A stretch of 64,000 nucleotides of DNA from Proteus vulgaris (GTDB lineage Bacteria; Pseudomonadota; Gammaproteobacteria; Enterobacterales; Enterobacteriaceae), in NCBI RefSeq assembly GCF_023100685.1, contig NZ_CP090064.1:4111501-4175500 (forward strand), given 5' to 3'. The notes beneath the pieces were generated by a model. The model was given only the letters and a program-made list of their open reading frames with translations, was not told the DNA's origin and did no database searches. Shown here piece by piece: positions 9,558 through 19,438 of this stretch; position 1 is the first letter of the stretch; each line of letters opens with the position of its first letter. The translations under genes and the position numbers were made by a program.

Positions 9558-10894
9558 GAAGGCTGAGGCTTTCCCCTCACAATAAACTGACACGTTCGTT
9601 ATTTCTGGTTATCTCGCTACTTTTTTTTAGCTTGATAGCCAGTTATATCGTTGTACAGCACCTTATTGTTGGGCCAAGCCTTCAGCAATTTAATAAAGTT
9701 TTAGCGTATGAAATACGCACATTAATGCCTGAAGAACTTATTTTAGTTGATGGCACTCCACTCAAAATCTCCCCGGCTTTACGCAATAAAATCTATAGCG
9801 AATTAGGTATCTCTTTTTTTGATAAAGAGGCCGCACTTGAGGAAGGACTTTATTGGGCTAAAATCGATGACGATTTAAGTGAACAGATGTCTGAATATCT
9901 GGGTGGAGAAACTGAAATTTGGATTGAAAACACGCTGGAATACCCTGTTTTATGGGTTAATACACATATTTCCCCCTCTCTCTGGATCCGTGTTCCTCTC
10001 ACTGAGTTAGGGCAAAATTTCCTACTGCCAGTTTATCGACAAGCGATTATTTTTATTATCATCGTTGTCGCTTTTTTTTGGCTCTATAACCGTTTTCAAA
10101 ATCGCCCACTCAATGAAGTAGAATATGCTGCACGTCGTATCGGTAAAGGGGTTATTCCACCACCTATTCCTGAATCTGGCTCCTCTGAAATGCGATCAAT
10201 CATTCGCGCATTTAATCAGATGTCATCGGGTATTCGTTCATTAGATAATGATAGAACACTCGTTATGGCTGGTGTCAGTCATGACTTGCGTACACCTCTT
10301 ACCCGTATTCGCCTTGCCACTGAAATGATGAGCCCAGAGGATAGCTATCTTGCTGACTCTATCAATAAAGATATTGAAGATTGCGATGCCATTATTGGCC
10401 AGTTTCTAGACTATATGCGCACAGGTAAAGAGATGTCTTTAGAACTGTGCGATATGAATAATCTATTACAAGAAGTCATTTCGGCTGAATCTAATTCAGG
10501 TAAAATAAGTGAAGATCATCTTCATCCTGAACCCATTAATATTACGGCTAATCCTATCGCTGTGAAACGAGCACTTGCCAATATGATTGTAAATGCGACC
10601 CGCTATGGCCATGGCTGGATAAGTGTTTCAAGTGGAAAAAATGAAGAATATGCATGGTTTCAAGTCGAAGATGACGGCCCCGGTATTCCACAAGAAGACC
10701 GACAACGTCTTTTCCAACCTTTTGTTCAAGGTGAACAAGCGCGTAGCTCGACAGGTGCAGGTTTAGGGTTATCCATTATTCGCCGTATTATGGATGCTCA
10801 CGGTGGTTATGTTGAACTTGATGATAGCGTTAAAGGTGGATTACTTATCCGTGCTAATTTTCCATTAAAAGAGCGTGATGATGAGGATGATTAA
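9554..10894 (+). CDS. envZ: Osmosensor histidine kinase EnvZ
   Basis: Inner-membrane sensor kinase and phosphatase for OmpR. The 446-residue product has a first membrane segment ([19 protein letters not shown]), a periplasmic domain of about 120 residues, a second segment ([17 protein letters not shown]), a HAMP domain, the dimerisation/phosphotransfer helix with H-box [15 protein letters not shown], and the ATPase domain with N box ([10 protein letters not shown]), G1 (VEDDGPGIP) and G2 ([13 protein letters not shown]). Starts at the ATGA overlap with ompR. A 210-bp gap with Pho boxes separates it from pstS. Confidence 0.97.
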   Translation: MRRLRLSPHNKLTRSLFLVISLLFFSLIASYIVVQHLIVGPSLQQFNKVLAYEIRTLMPEELILVDGTPLKISPALRNKIYSELGISFFDKEAALEEGLYWAKIDDDLSEQMSEYLGGETEIWIENTLEYPVLWVNTHISPSLWIRVPLTELGQNFLLPVYRQAIIFIIIVVAFFWLYNRFQNRPLNEVEYAARRIGKGVIPPPIPESGSSEMRSIIRAFNQMSSGIRSLDNDRTLVMAGVSHDLRTPLTRIRLATEMMSPEDSYLADSINKDIEDCDAIIGQFLDYMRTGKEMSLELCDMNNLLQEVISAESNSGKISEDHLHPEPINITANPIAVKRALANMIVNATRYGHGWISVSSGKNEEYAWFQVEDDGPGIPQEDRQRLFQPFVQGEQARSSTGAGLGLSIIRRIMDAHGGYVELDDSVKGGLLIRANFPLKERDDEDD

Positions 10895-10981
10895 TTTTTC
10901 TTTCTGATAAAGCCCTTTTTTATTCCGCTACTTTTGCTCTATTTTTTCTTCTCCCTCTAAATATTTCATCATTTTTTTACT

Positions 10982-11031
10982 TTGTCATAAAACTGTCACA
11001 ATTAAGACATTTAATTGTCATCTAACTGACC
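10982..11031 (+). promoter_or_regulatory. PhoB binding array (Pho boxes) of the pst operon
   Basis: TTGTCA at 10982, CTGTCA at 10993, a degenerate copy at 11004, TTGTCA at 11015 and CTGACC at 11026 follow one another at an exact 11-bp period, the spacing of PhoB half-sites. The first pair (10982-10998) is close to the consensus; the second pair is weaker. A TATTGT element at 11032-11037 right after it could be the -10, with PhoB replacing the -35 as usual for pho promoters. Confidence 0.85.
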
Positions 11032-11103
11032 TATTGTCTGTGCGTACCGTAACCGAAGTTGATAGATGTCGAAAATTATTCTACCTATCCCACAGGAGGG
11101 ATT

Positions 11104-12144
11104 ATGAAACTGATGCGTACCACCCTGACTAGTGTCATTGCCGCTGCGTTTTCAATGACCGCTCTTTCTGCGCAGGCAACGACCTCGCTGACTGGTGCTG
11201 GCGCAACGTTCCCTGCCCCAGTTTATGCTAAATGGGCAGATTCCTATCAAAAAGAAACGGGTAACAAAATTAACTACCAAGGCATTGGCTCCTCTGGTGG
11301 TGTTAAACAAATCATTGCAAACACCGTTGATTTTGGCGCTTCTGATGCACCATTAACAGACGACAAATTACAAGCTGACGGTTTATTCCAATTCCCTACC
11401 GTGATTGGTGGCGTTGTTATGGCTGTAAACATTCCTGGTATCAAATCAGGTGAGCTGACCTTAGATGGCGACACTATCGGTAATATCTATCTAGGCAAGA
11501 TCCAAAAATGGAATGACCCTGCCATCACAAAACTCAATCCAGGCGTAAAATTACCAGACCAGAATATCGCGGTTATTCGTCGTGCTGATGGTTCTGGAAC
11601 TTCTTTCGTTTTCACTAGCTACTTATCAAAAGTAAATAGCGCATGGAAAGATGAAGTAGGCGCTGGCTCTACCGTAAAATGGCCAACAGGCTTAGGTGGT
11701 AAAGGAAATGATGGCATCGCTGCATTCGTTCAACGTGTACCAGGTTCAATTGGTTATGTTGAATATGCTTACGCGAAACAAAACAACCTTGCTTATACTA
11801 AATTAGTCACAGCTGATGGCGAAGCAATCGCACCAACAGCAGACAGCTTTAGTGCCGCAGCAAGAAAAATTGATTGGAGCAAAAGCTTTGCACAAGACCT
11901 GACTAATCAGAAAGGTGAAAACGCATGGCCGATTACTTCAACCACCTTTATCTTAGTGCATCAAAAACAACAAAATGCAGAAAAAGGTAAAGAAGTGCTG
12001 AATTTCTTCAACTGGGCTTATGACAAAGGTAATCAAGAAGCGAAAAATCTAGATTACGCAGTATTACCTGCAGAAGTTGTAGAACAAATTCGTGCTGCAT
12101 GGAAAACAAGTATTAAAGACAGTAATGGCAAACCGATTTACTAA
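11104..12144 (+). CDS. pstS: Phosphate-binding periplasmic protein PstS
   Basis: High-affinity periplasmic receptor of the Pst phosphate ABC importer. 346 residues with a signal peptide ([25 protein letters not shown] region, cleavage after ...SAQA). The mature protein starts [19 protein letters not shown] and has phosphate-site motifs [20 protein letters not shown] and [12 protein letters not shown] frame extends upstream to 11059, but the ATG at 11104 is preceded by a strong ACAGGAGG site and matches the family start. Preceded by Pho boxes and followed by a stable hairpin before pstC, which probably protects the pstS message. Confidence 0.98.
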   Translation: MKLMRTTLTSVIAAAFSMTALSAQATTSLTGAGATFPAPVYAKWADSYQKETGNKINYQGIGSSGGVKQIIANTVDFGASDAPLTDDKLQADGLFQFPTVIGGVVMAVNIPGIKSGELTLDGDTIGNIYLGKIQKWNDPAITKLNPGVKLPDQNIAVIRRADGSGTSFVFTSYLSKVNSAWKDEVGAGSTVKWPTGLGGKGNDGIAAFVQRVPGSIGYVEYAYAKQNNLAYTKLVTADGEAIAPTADSFSAAARKIDWSKSFAQDLTNQKGENAWPITSTTFILVHQKQQNAEKGKEVLNFFNWAYDKGNQEAKNLDYAVLPAEVVEQIRAAWKTSIKDSNGKPIY

Positions 12145-12180
12145 TAAAACCGGTAACCATTAAGAGATAAGTTAACGTTC

Positions 12181-12200
12181 ACCCCCTGCTAACAGGGGGT
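12181..12200 (+). promoter_or_regulatory. Intercistronic hairpin between pstS and pstC
   Basis: A perfect 8-bp stem (ACCCCCTG with CAGGGGGT) and a CTAA loop, with no U-tract after it. Such a stem protects the upstream message or partially terminates, giving more PstS than membrane subunits. Confidence 0.7.
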
Positions 12201-12220
12201 AATAAATTAAAAGAGGCTTT

Positions 12221-13180
12221 ATGGCCGAGCACACAACGGTAATAAAGGCCCCTAGTAAACGAGGGGACGTTATTTTCAGCGCACTAGTCCGTCTAGCTGC
12301 GTTGATTACGCTTTTGCTTTTAACAGGTATCATTGTTTCACTGATTTTTGCCTCATTACCAAGTATTCAGCAGTTTGGTCTTTCATTCTTATGGACAAAA
12401 GAGTGGGACCCACCAGCACAGGAGTTTGGTGCATTAGTGCCTATTTACGGCACCATTGTAACGTCAATTATCGCACTGGTTATTGCTGTTCCTGTCAGTT
12501 TTGGTATTGCCCTTTTCCTCACTGAATTAGCACCTAATTGGCTAAAACGCCCATTAGGTATTGCGATTGAGTTACTCGCGGCTATCCCAAGTATTGTTTA
12601 TGGTATGTGGGGACTGTTTGTCTTCGCACCACTGTTTGCAACCTATTTCCAAGAGCCGGTAGGCAATGTGCTTTCTTCTATTCCTATCGTTGGCGAGCTT
12701 TTCTCAGGCCCTGCTTTTGGTATTGGTATCTTAGCAGCAGGGGTTATCCTCGCTATCATGATCATTCCTTATATCGCCTCTGTGATGCGTGATGTGTTTG
12801 AACAGACACCTGTCATGATGAAGGAATCAGCCTACGGTATTGGCTGTACAACATGGGAAGTAATTTGGAATATCGTTCTACCTTATACCCGTAACGGTGT
12901 CATCGGTGGCGTTATGTTGGGATTAGGCCGTGCCTTAGGTGAAACCATGGCGGTGACCTTTATCATCGGTAATACCTACCAATTAGATTCTGCCTCGCTA
13001 TTTATGCCAGGTAACAGTATCACGTCTGCATTAGCCAATGAGTTTGCTGAAGCAGAAACGGGATTACATACTGCGGCATTAATGGAATTAGGGCTTATCC
13101 TGTTTGTCATCACCTTTATCGTACTTGCGATTTCTAAGTTTATGACATTACGTTTATCTAAGAATGAAGGAGCGCGTTAA
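12221..13180 (+). CDS. pstC: Phosphate ABC transporter permease PstC
   Basis: Inner-membrane permease, partner of PstA. The 319-residue protein has six predicted membrane segments and the ABC permease EAA loop ([29 protein letters not shown]) that contacts PstB. A long periplasmic loop follows the first segment, as in the family. ATG at 12221 is preceded by AAGAGG. It is followed by pstA one base after the stop. Confidence 0.97.
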   Translation: MAEHTTVIKAPSKRGDVIFSALVRLAALITLLLLTGIIVSLIFASLPSIQQFGLSFLWTKEWDPPAQEFGALVPIYGTIVTSIIALVIAVPVSFGIALFLTELAPNWLKRPLGIAIELLAAIPSIVYGMWGLFVFAPLFATYFQEPVGNVLSSIPIVGELFSGPAFGIGILAAGVILAIMIIPYIASVMRDVFEQTPVMMKESAYGIGCTTWEVIWNIVLPYTRNGVIGGVMLGLGRALGETMAVTFIIGNTYQLDSASLFMPGNSITSALANEFAEAETGLHTAALMELGLILFVITFIVLAISKFMTLRLSKNEGAR

Positions 13181-13181
13181 T

Positions 13182-14084
13182 ATGTCTAAAACATCCCCTT
13201 CTTCATTACAAGTTCAAACAGAGAGCGAACTGCGAGTACGTCATAAACGCCAACTTTGGCGTCGTCAAAAAAACCGTATCGCACTGTTTTTATCTGTATC
13301 TACTATGGCATTTGGTCTTTTCTGGTTAACGTGGATTTTATTCTCAACAATCACAAAAGGCGTTGATGGTATGTCCCTTGCGCTTTTCACCGAAATGACA
13401 CCGCCGCCAAATACTGATGGTGGTGGATTGGCGAACGCCATTGTCGGTAGTGGATTACTCATTCTTTGGGCCACAGTGATTGGCACGCCATTAGGTATTC
13501 TTGCAGGGATTTATCTTGCAGAATATGGCCGTCGCTCATGGCTTGCTGAAACCACTCGCTTTATTAACGATATTTTGCTGTCAGCACCATCAATTGTTGT
13601 CGGGCTCTTTGTCTACACTATTGTGGTCGCACAGATGCAGCACTTTTCAGGATGGGCAGGTATTATTGCTCTTGCCTTACTGCAAATTCCTATCGTTATT
13701 CGTACCACTGAAAATATGTTGAAGTTAGTGCCTGATAGTTTACGCGAAGCTGCTTATGCATTAGGAACACCAAAGTGGAAAATGATCTCTAAAATCACCT
13801 TAAAAGCCTCGGTATCAGGCATTATCACAGGTGTGTTATTAGCGATTGCACGTATTGCAGGTGAAACTGCGCCACTGTTATTTACTTCACTATCAAATCA
13901 ATTCTGGAGCACAGACTTAAACGAACCGATAGCTAACTTACCTGTGACTATCTTTAAGTTCGCCATGAGTCCTTTTGCACAGTGGCAAGAGCTTGCCTGG
14001 GCTGGCGTATTACTTATCACCCTCTGTGTTCTATTTATCAATATTATCGCGCGCGTGCTGTTTGCTAAACGCAAGCACGGTTAA
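13182..14084 (+). CDS. pstA: Phosphate ABC transporter permease PstA
   Basis: Second membrane subunit of the Pst importer. 300 residues from ATG 13182 ([12 protein letters not shown]), which has GAAGGAGCG upstream; the longer frame from 13164 overlaps pstC and is unlikely. Six membrane segments; EAA loop [22 protein letters not shown]. The N-terminal cytoplasmic part is basic ([13 protein letters not shown]). Part of pstSCAB-phoU. Confidence 0.97.
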   Translation: MSKTSPSSLQVQTESELRVRHKRQLWRRQKNRIALFLSVSTMAFGLFWLTWILFSTITKGVDGMSLALFTEMTPPPNTDGGGLANAIVGSGLLILWATVIGTPLGILAGIYLAEYGRRSWLAETTRFINDILLSAPSIVVGLFVYTIVVAQMQHFSGWAGIIALALLQIPIVIRTTENMLKLVPDSLREAAYALGTPKWKMISKITLKASVSGIITGVLLAIARIAGETAPLLFTSLSNQFWSTDLNEPIANLPVTIFKFAMSPFAQWQELAWAGVLLITLCVLFINIIARVLFAKRKHG

Positions 14085-14113
14085 CGCAGAAAGTTAAGCA
14101 AGAGAGACGTTGA

Positions 14114-14890
<777 letters not shown>

Positions 14891-14904
14891 TAACGAGGCA
14901 ATAA

Positions 14905-15639
14905 ATGGATAATTTAAATCACAATAAGCATATTTCTGGTCAATTTAATGCTGAGTTAGAGCATATCCGTACTGAGCTGATGGTGATGGGTGGGCTTGTT
15001 GAAGAACAGCTGAAAAAAGCCATTATGGCAATGCACAATCAAGACCAAGCACTGGCAAATGAAGTTATTCAAGGTGACCATAACGTCAATATGATGGAAG
15101 TTGCCATTGATGATGCGTGTATGCGAATTATTGCTAAACGCCAGCCAACAGCCAGTGACTTACGTTTAATTATGGCGATATCAAAAACGATCGCTGAGCT
15201 AGAACGTATTGGTGATGTTGCTGAAAAAATCTGTAAAACAGCACTTGAAAAGTTTTCACATCAACATCAGCCATTATTAGTCAGTTTAGAATCTTTAGGC
15301 CAACATGCGATACAAATGCTTCACGATGTTCTTGATGCCTTTGCGCGTATGGACTTGGATGAAGCAGTGCGTATCTATCGTGAAGACGCCAAAATTGATA
15401 ACGAATATGAAGGTATCGTTCGTCAATTAATGACTTATATGATGGAAGATCCTCGCACTATTCCCAGTGTGTTAACCGCCTTATTTTGTGCTCGTTCTAT
15501 TGAACGCATTGGCGACCGTTGTCAGAATATTTGTGAGTTTATTTTCTATTATGTAAAAGGTCATGATTTCCGCCATTTAGGGGGAGACCAAGTAGAAAAA
15601 ATGCTAACAAAAAGTGATGGTAACAATACCACCAAATAA
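14905..15639 (+). CDS. phoU: Phosphate signalling regulator PhoU
   Basis: Cytoplasmic negative regulator that links PstB to the PhoR kinase and keeps the Pho regulon off when phosphate is plentiful. 244 residues made of two three-helix repeats, each with the metal-cluster-type motif ([11 protein letters not shown] near residue 100 and [12 protein letters not shown] near 210). Last gene of the pst operon; a terminator follows. Confidence 0.98.
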   Translation: MDNLNHNKHISGQFNAELEHIRTELMVMGGLVEEQLKKAIMAMHNQDQALANEVIQGDHNVNMMEVAIDDACMRIIAKRQPTASDLRLIMAISKTIAELERIGDVAEKICKTALEKFSHQHQPLLVSLESLGQHAIQMLHDVLDAFARMDLDEAVRIYREDAKIDNEYEGIVRQLMTYMMEDPRTIPSVLTALFCARSIERIGDRCQNICEFIFYYVKGHDFRHLGGDQVEKMLTKSDGNNTTK

Positions 15640-15666
15640 ATTTCTCTCTTCTTCTCTTTTCTTACA

Positions 15667-15697
15667 AACAGCGATAATTATGTCGCTGTTTTTTTAT
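15667..15697 (+). terminator. Terminator of the pst operon
   Basis: 8-bp stem AACAGCGA with TCGCTGTT, 8-base loop, then a run of seven T and ATT. Confidence 0.88.
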
Positions 15698-15854
15698 TCC
15701 CTCATAAATTTAATACCGTGTTAGCTCAACACTTTTCCTCACCTTATTCCTTAAAAGTATATCCATATCAATTTTTATTATTTTATGAACTTAGATCAAC
15801 TTGATAGCGTGATATCCAACATAACGATGATAATTCTTTTCTTTGGGGTGAATA

Positions 15855-16694
15855 ATGAAACTACGTGTTTTGGCAACCGCATTAATTGCAGGCTCTGTGC
15901 TTTTCTCTGGTATTGCAAAAGCTGATAAACTTGATGATATAAAAAAAGCAGGTGTAGTACGTATCGCGATTTTTGACAGCAATCCTCCTTTTGGGTTTAT
16001 TGATCCTCAAACCAAAAAGCTCGCAGGTTATGATGCGGATATCGCCAATGAAATAGCCAAAGATCTAGGTGTAAAACTGGAGCTGCGTCCAACAAACCCA
16101 GCAAACCGTATTCCACTGTTAAGCTCTAAGAAAGTCGATTTAATCGCAGCTAACTTCACCATTACCGACGAACGCGCTAAGCAAGTTGACTTCTCTGTTC
16201 CTTACTTTGCAACCGGACAAAAATTTATTGCACGTAAAGGGGTTTTAACTAACCCAGAACAAATTCACTCACTACGTATTGGTGCAGATAAAGGTACTGT
16301 TCAAGAAATTACGCTACGTGAACGCTATCCCGACACCAAAGTTATCTCTTATGACGATACACCACTGGCTTTCGCCGCATTACGTAACGGTAACGTACAA
16401 GCCATCACCCAAGACGATGCAAAATTAGTGGGTTTATTAGCAAATCTTCCTGATGCAATTAAAGCCGATTTTGAAGTGTCATCATTTAGCATCACCCGTG
16501 AATACCAAGCAGTTGCAGCGGCTAAAGGTGAAGACCGTTTAATTAATGAAATCAATAACACCCTATTAAGATTGGAAAAAGAAGGTAAAGCAGACGAGAT
16601 CTACAATCGTTGGTTTGGCCCTGAAACAAAATCAGCTCAACCTCGTGGTGATTTTAAATTTGCCCCGCTATCAGAGCAAGCACCACAATCTTGA
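15855..16694 (+). CDS. Polar amino-acid ABC transporter substrate-binding protein
   Basis: Periplasmic solute-binding protein of family 3 (glutamate/aspartate/glutamine-type). 279 residues with a signal peptide ending near SGIAKA and a mature start DKLDDIKKAGVVRIAIF. Ligand-site features are PPFGFIDP, a conserved arginine (NPANRIPLL), the family motif FTITDERAKQVDFSVPYF, and the DKGTVQE loop. ATG at 15855 follows GGGGTGAATA. Followed by a stable hairpin and two permease genes, but no ATPase gene. The exact amino acid cannot be told from the sequence. Confidence 0.9.
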   Translation: MKLRVLATALIAGSVLFSGIAKADKLDDIKKAGVVRIAIFDSNPPFGFIDPQTKKLAGYDADIANEIAKDLGVKLELRPTNPANRIPLLSSKKVDLIAANFTITDERAKQVDFSVPYFATGQKFIARKGVLTNPEQIHSLRIGADKGTVQEITLRERYPDTKVISYDDTPLAFAALRNGNVQAITQDDAKLVGLLANLPDAIKADFEVSSFSITREYQAVAAAKGEDRLINEINNTLLRLEKEGKADEIYNRWFGPETKSAQPRGDFKFAPLSEQAPQS

Positions 16695-16751
16695 TCTTTA
16701 AAGCGTAATAACTTTCTTCTTTCATCAAAATAAAGTTATTCCTTTACTAAA

Positions 16752-16783
16752 ACACCTACCCCGCTTTTGCGGGGTTTGGTGTC
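16752..16783 (+). promoter_or_regulatory. Intercistronic hairpin after the amino-acid binding protein gene
   Basis: Inner stem ACCCCGC with GCGGGGT (loop TTTT) extended by an outer ACACC/GGTGT pairing. The tail is TTGGTG rather than a U-run, so it more likely attenuates or protects the binding-protein message than fully terminates. Confidence 0.65.
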
Positions 16784-16800
16784 TACAATAGGCCTATTAT

Positions 16801-17538
16801 ATGTTTGAGCAATTTCTATCACATTACCTTCTTGAGCCACACTATTTAAGTTGGCTTTGGAGTGGTTTTTTAATCACCTTGCTTATCTCTTTTTGGACTA
16901 TTGTCATTGCAACATTAATGAGCTTTGCCCTTAGTGCTGCAAGAGACAGCACTTTTGCACCATTACGCTGGTTAGCCACGGCTTATACATCGCTATTTCG
17001 TAATACTCCACTGTTAGTACAACTATTTTTTTGGTATTTCGCATCTGGAGAAATTCTGCCACAAAGCGCCATGTTATGGTTAAACACATCTCATGAGATT
17101 GCATTTTTAGGTGTAACGCTTTCTTGGCCTTCTTTTGAGTTTTTAGCGGGTATTGTAGGTCTGACATTTTATTCAACACCATTTATTGCCGAAGAGCTAA
17201 GAGCTGGTATTCAAGGTGTTAAACAAGGGCAAAAATATGCTTCTTTGGCATTAGGTTTAACACAATGGCAATCTATGCGTTATGTGATCCTGCCTCAAGC
17301 CTTTCGTATTGCTCTACCCCCTTTGCTGGGTCAATACATGAATGTGATAAAAAACTCATCACTAACTATGGCTATTGGTGTTGCAGAGCTTTCTTACGCA
17401 TCAAGACAAGTCGAAACAGAGTCTTTACGTACCTTTGAAGCCTTTGGTGTTGCAACGGTTCTCTATATTGCAGCAATCGCATTGATGGAAGCTTGGGGTC
17501 AATGGCATCAGCAACGTAAATTAGCACAAGGATATTAA
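16801..17538 (+). CDS. Amino-acid ABC transporter permease, subunit 1
   Basis: 245-residue inner-membrane permease of the polar amino-acid (HisMQ/GlnP) family. Visible are the N-terminal membrane segment, the motif AYTSLFRNTPLLVQLFFWYF and the EAA loop ALGLTQWQSMRYVILPQAF. The second permease starts one base after its stop. The segment around residues 84-95 carries a short periplasmic insertion (SAMLWLNTSHE). It pairs with the next gene as a heterodimer. Confidence 0.92.
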   Translation: MFEQFLSHYLLEPHYLSWLWSGFLITLLISFWTIVIATLMSFALSAARDSTFAPLRWLATAYTSLFRNTPLLVQLFFWYFASGEILPQSAMLWLNTSHEIAFLGVTLSWPSFEFLAGIVGLTFYSTPFIAEELRAGIQGVKQGQKYASLALGLTQWQSMRYVILPQAFRIALPPLLGQYMNVIKNSSLTMAIGVAELSYASRQVETESLRTFEAFGVATVLYIAAIALMEAWGQWHQQRKLAQGY

Positions 17539-17539
17539 G

Positions 17540-18292
17540 ATGGATTTTACTGTTATTGCTGATAACTGGCAGTACTTACTCTTTGGTGCTTATCCTGATG
17601 GACCTTTAGAAGGTGCAGCACTGACCGTCTTTATCAGTATCATTGCAGGTATTGCATCAATTATTTTGGGTACATTAGGTGGCATTGCTTTGGCTATGCT
17701 CAGAGGTGTCTGGGTTAACCTTTTCGCAGCTTTTTTAGGCTTTTTCCGCGCTATTCCTGTCATTATGTTGATATTTTGGGTCTATTTTTTATTGCCCGTA
17801 GTATTAGGAATGGAAATACCTGAAATCACCACCGTAATTTGTGCATTGGCTTTAATTACATCGTCTTATATTGCGCATGGCGTTAAAGCCGGTATTTTAG
17901 CGATTGGAAAAGGGCAATGGCAGGCAGGATTATCGTTAGGCTTTAATCGCTGGCAAGTGTTGTGGTATATCGTATTACCACAAGCATTACGCATGATGGT
18001 GCCTTCGTTTATTAATCAGTGGATAGCCTTAATTAAAGATACTTCATTAGCTTATGTGGTGGGTGTAGGTGAACTTTCATTCTTAGCGACCCAAGTTAAT
18101 AACCGCAGTATGGTTTATCCAATGGAAGTTTTTCTATTCGTTGCTTTTATCTATTTTATTCTCTGTTTTTCATTGGAAATTATTGCCAATAGAGTAGCGA
18201 AATTATTTTCCACACAAAAAGAAAAGCGCCCTTTTTGGCAGATAGTGTTGCCGTTTAAACAACAATCATTTGTTAAGAAAGAAATGGGATAA
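17540..18292 (+). CDS. Amino-acid ABC transporter permease, subunit 2
   Basis: 250-residue partner permease with LGFFRAIPVIMLIFWVYFLLP and EAA loop SLGFNRWQVLWYIVLPQAL. A basic C-terminal tail (FSTQKEKRPFW) follows the last membrane helix. The next feature is a bidirectional terminator and a convergent toxin gene, so the operon ends here without a nucleotide-binding subunit. An ATPase encoded elsewhere (for example a GlnQ-type protein) must serve it, if it is functional. Confidence 0.92.
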   Translation: MDFTVIADNWQYLLFGAYPDGPLEGAALTVFISIIAGIASIILGTLGGIALAMLRGVWVNLFAAFLGFFRAIPVIMLIFWVYFLLPVVLGMEIPEITTVICALALITSSYIAHGVKAGILAIGKGQWQAGLSLGFNRWQVLWYIVLPQALRMMVPSFINQWIALIKDTSLAYVVGVGELSFLATQVNNRSMVYPMEVFLFVAFIYFILCFSLEIIANRVAKLFSTQKEKRPFWQIVLPFKQQSFVKKEMG

Positions 18293-18300
18293 ACAAAAGA

Positions 18301-18342
18301 GACTAACTTATTGTTTTAATAGAATAAGTTAGTCTCTTTATA
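18301..18342. terminator. Bidirectional terminator
   Basis: 12-bp near-perfect stem (GACTAACTTATT with AATAAGTTAGTC) between two converging genes. T-rich sequence follows on both strands (TCTTTATAATT on plus, TCTCTTTTGTTT on minus). Confidence 0.75.
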
Positions 18343-18348
18343 ATTGAT

Positions 18349-18861
18349 TTATTCATTATCAACTAGACTGATTACCGCTTTAGCATTCGCCATAGTCATA
18401 AATAAACGATATTCATTTTGGCTAAATGAAGAAAAACCTAATCCTTGATACATACTTTTTGCAATATCATGCTTTGCATCTACGATAATCATGGGTATCG
18501 GAATATTACCAGATGAATTTATTGCTTTTCTTACAGCATCAACTAATAAAATAGATCCTAAACCTTGGCGTTGATACTGCTGACTAATTGCTAACCGCCC
18601 GATTAATACGCAATAGAGCTCTTTAGGATATTTTTTCCCGATTTCTTGCGGTAATTCATCTAAATCGATAGTACACAATGCTAATGAATAAAATCCTTTA
18701 ATTTTTGTAGGCTCGATTTCACTTGTTAATACAAAAGTACGTGCTAAATCTTTTTCATGATGTTGATTGGATATTGCTTTCAAGTAGTTATTAAGTGTTT
18801 TATCGCCACAATCAAAAGATGTTCTATCATGTATTTTTCTATTCAGAGGACTTATTTTCAT
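18349..18861 (-). CDS. GNAT-family toxin (TacT/AtaT-like acetyltransferase)
   Basis: 170-residue N-acetyltransferase of the class paired with ribbon-helix-helix antitoxins, which in characterised members blocks translation by acetylating aminoacyl-tRNA. The acetyl-CoA site is RLAISQQYQRQGLGSILL (residues 88-105) and the C-terminal tyrosine region MYQGLGFSSFSQNEYRLFM contains the usual catalytic tyrosine. A longer frame starts at 18909, but ATG 18861 (MKISPLNRKIHDR) gives the family start and overlaps the antitoxin by 23 bases. Substrate tRNA cannot be read from the sequence. Confidence 0.9.
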   Translation of the reverse strand: MKISPLNRKIHDRTSFDCGDKTLNNYLKAISNQHHEKDLARTFVLTSEIEPTKIKGFYSLALCTIDLDELPQEIGKKYPKELYCVLIGRLAISQQYQRQGLGSILLVDAVRKAINSSGNIPIPMIIVDAKHDIAKSMYQGLGFSSFSQNEYRLFMTMANAKAVISLVDNE

Positions 18862-19135
18862 CAAGAATTGTTTCCTTATGCTTGCGCGCGGCACGAAGGA
18901 AGCGATCATTTATTTCGATTGGTTTTTCCAATGCATTAATAAAATCTAAAGCGTCTTCCTGACAAAGTTTAATACGCATATCTTGCTCGATTAGCCGTTT
19001 AGCTTCAGCAATAGCTGCTTGTACAATAAAACTATTTAAACTCGTATAACCTGATAATGATAAAGCCTTTTCTAACAAAATTTTCATTTCGGGGCTAATA
19101 CGTGTTGTGATCCTTTCATTTGATAAAGTAGGCAT
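18839..19135 (-). CDS. DUF1778 ribbon-helix-helix antitoxin (TacA-like)
   Basis: 98-residue antitoxin. The N-terminal half has the RHH DNA-binding fold (NERITTRISPEMKILLEKALSLSG, then SLNSFIVQAAIAEAKRLIE). The C-terminal helix (EDALDFINALEKPIEINDRFLRAARKHKE) is the segment that wraps and neutralises the GNAT toxin; the motif F-x-x-AL-x-x-P is typical. First gene of the pair; it should repress its own promoter in 19136-19300. Confidence 0.92.
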   Translation of the reverse strand: MPTLSNERITTRISPEMKILLEKALSLSGYTSLNSFIVQAAIAEAKRLIEQDMRIKLCQEDALDFINALEKPIEINDRFLRAARKHKETILDENKSSE

Positions 19136-19352
19136 AATTCCTCCACCTCTTTATTAAAACTTATTTAATAGCTGTTATTTATAAAACTAGTAAAACTTCA
19201 AAACAGCTCACTTTTCAAGCAAGATAATATGATCAAATTTTAACAAAGTAAATAAAATGTGCCATTTTGACGTCATACAATTATTAGCACTAAACTACAC
19301 TTAGTTTATTAAATATCTCCATCTATTTTTAATGCCTTCGCTGTAGCGCTCT

Positions 19353-19368
19353 ACGCAATCGATTACTT
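19353..19368. promoter_or_regulatory. PurR operator upstream of the purine permease
   Basis: ACGCAATCGATTACTT matches every defined position of the E. coli PurR consensus ANGCAANCGNTTNCNT. It lies 70-85 bp upstream of the permease start, where repression in purine-rich medium is expected. Confidence 0.8.
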
Positions 19369-19438
19369 TTTTAGGTGCAGTTATTGTTTTATTTGTGTAG
19401 GATAAAGCGAAAAACATTTTTTTTGGGATCTTTTGTCT

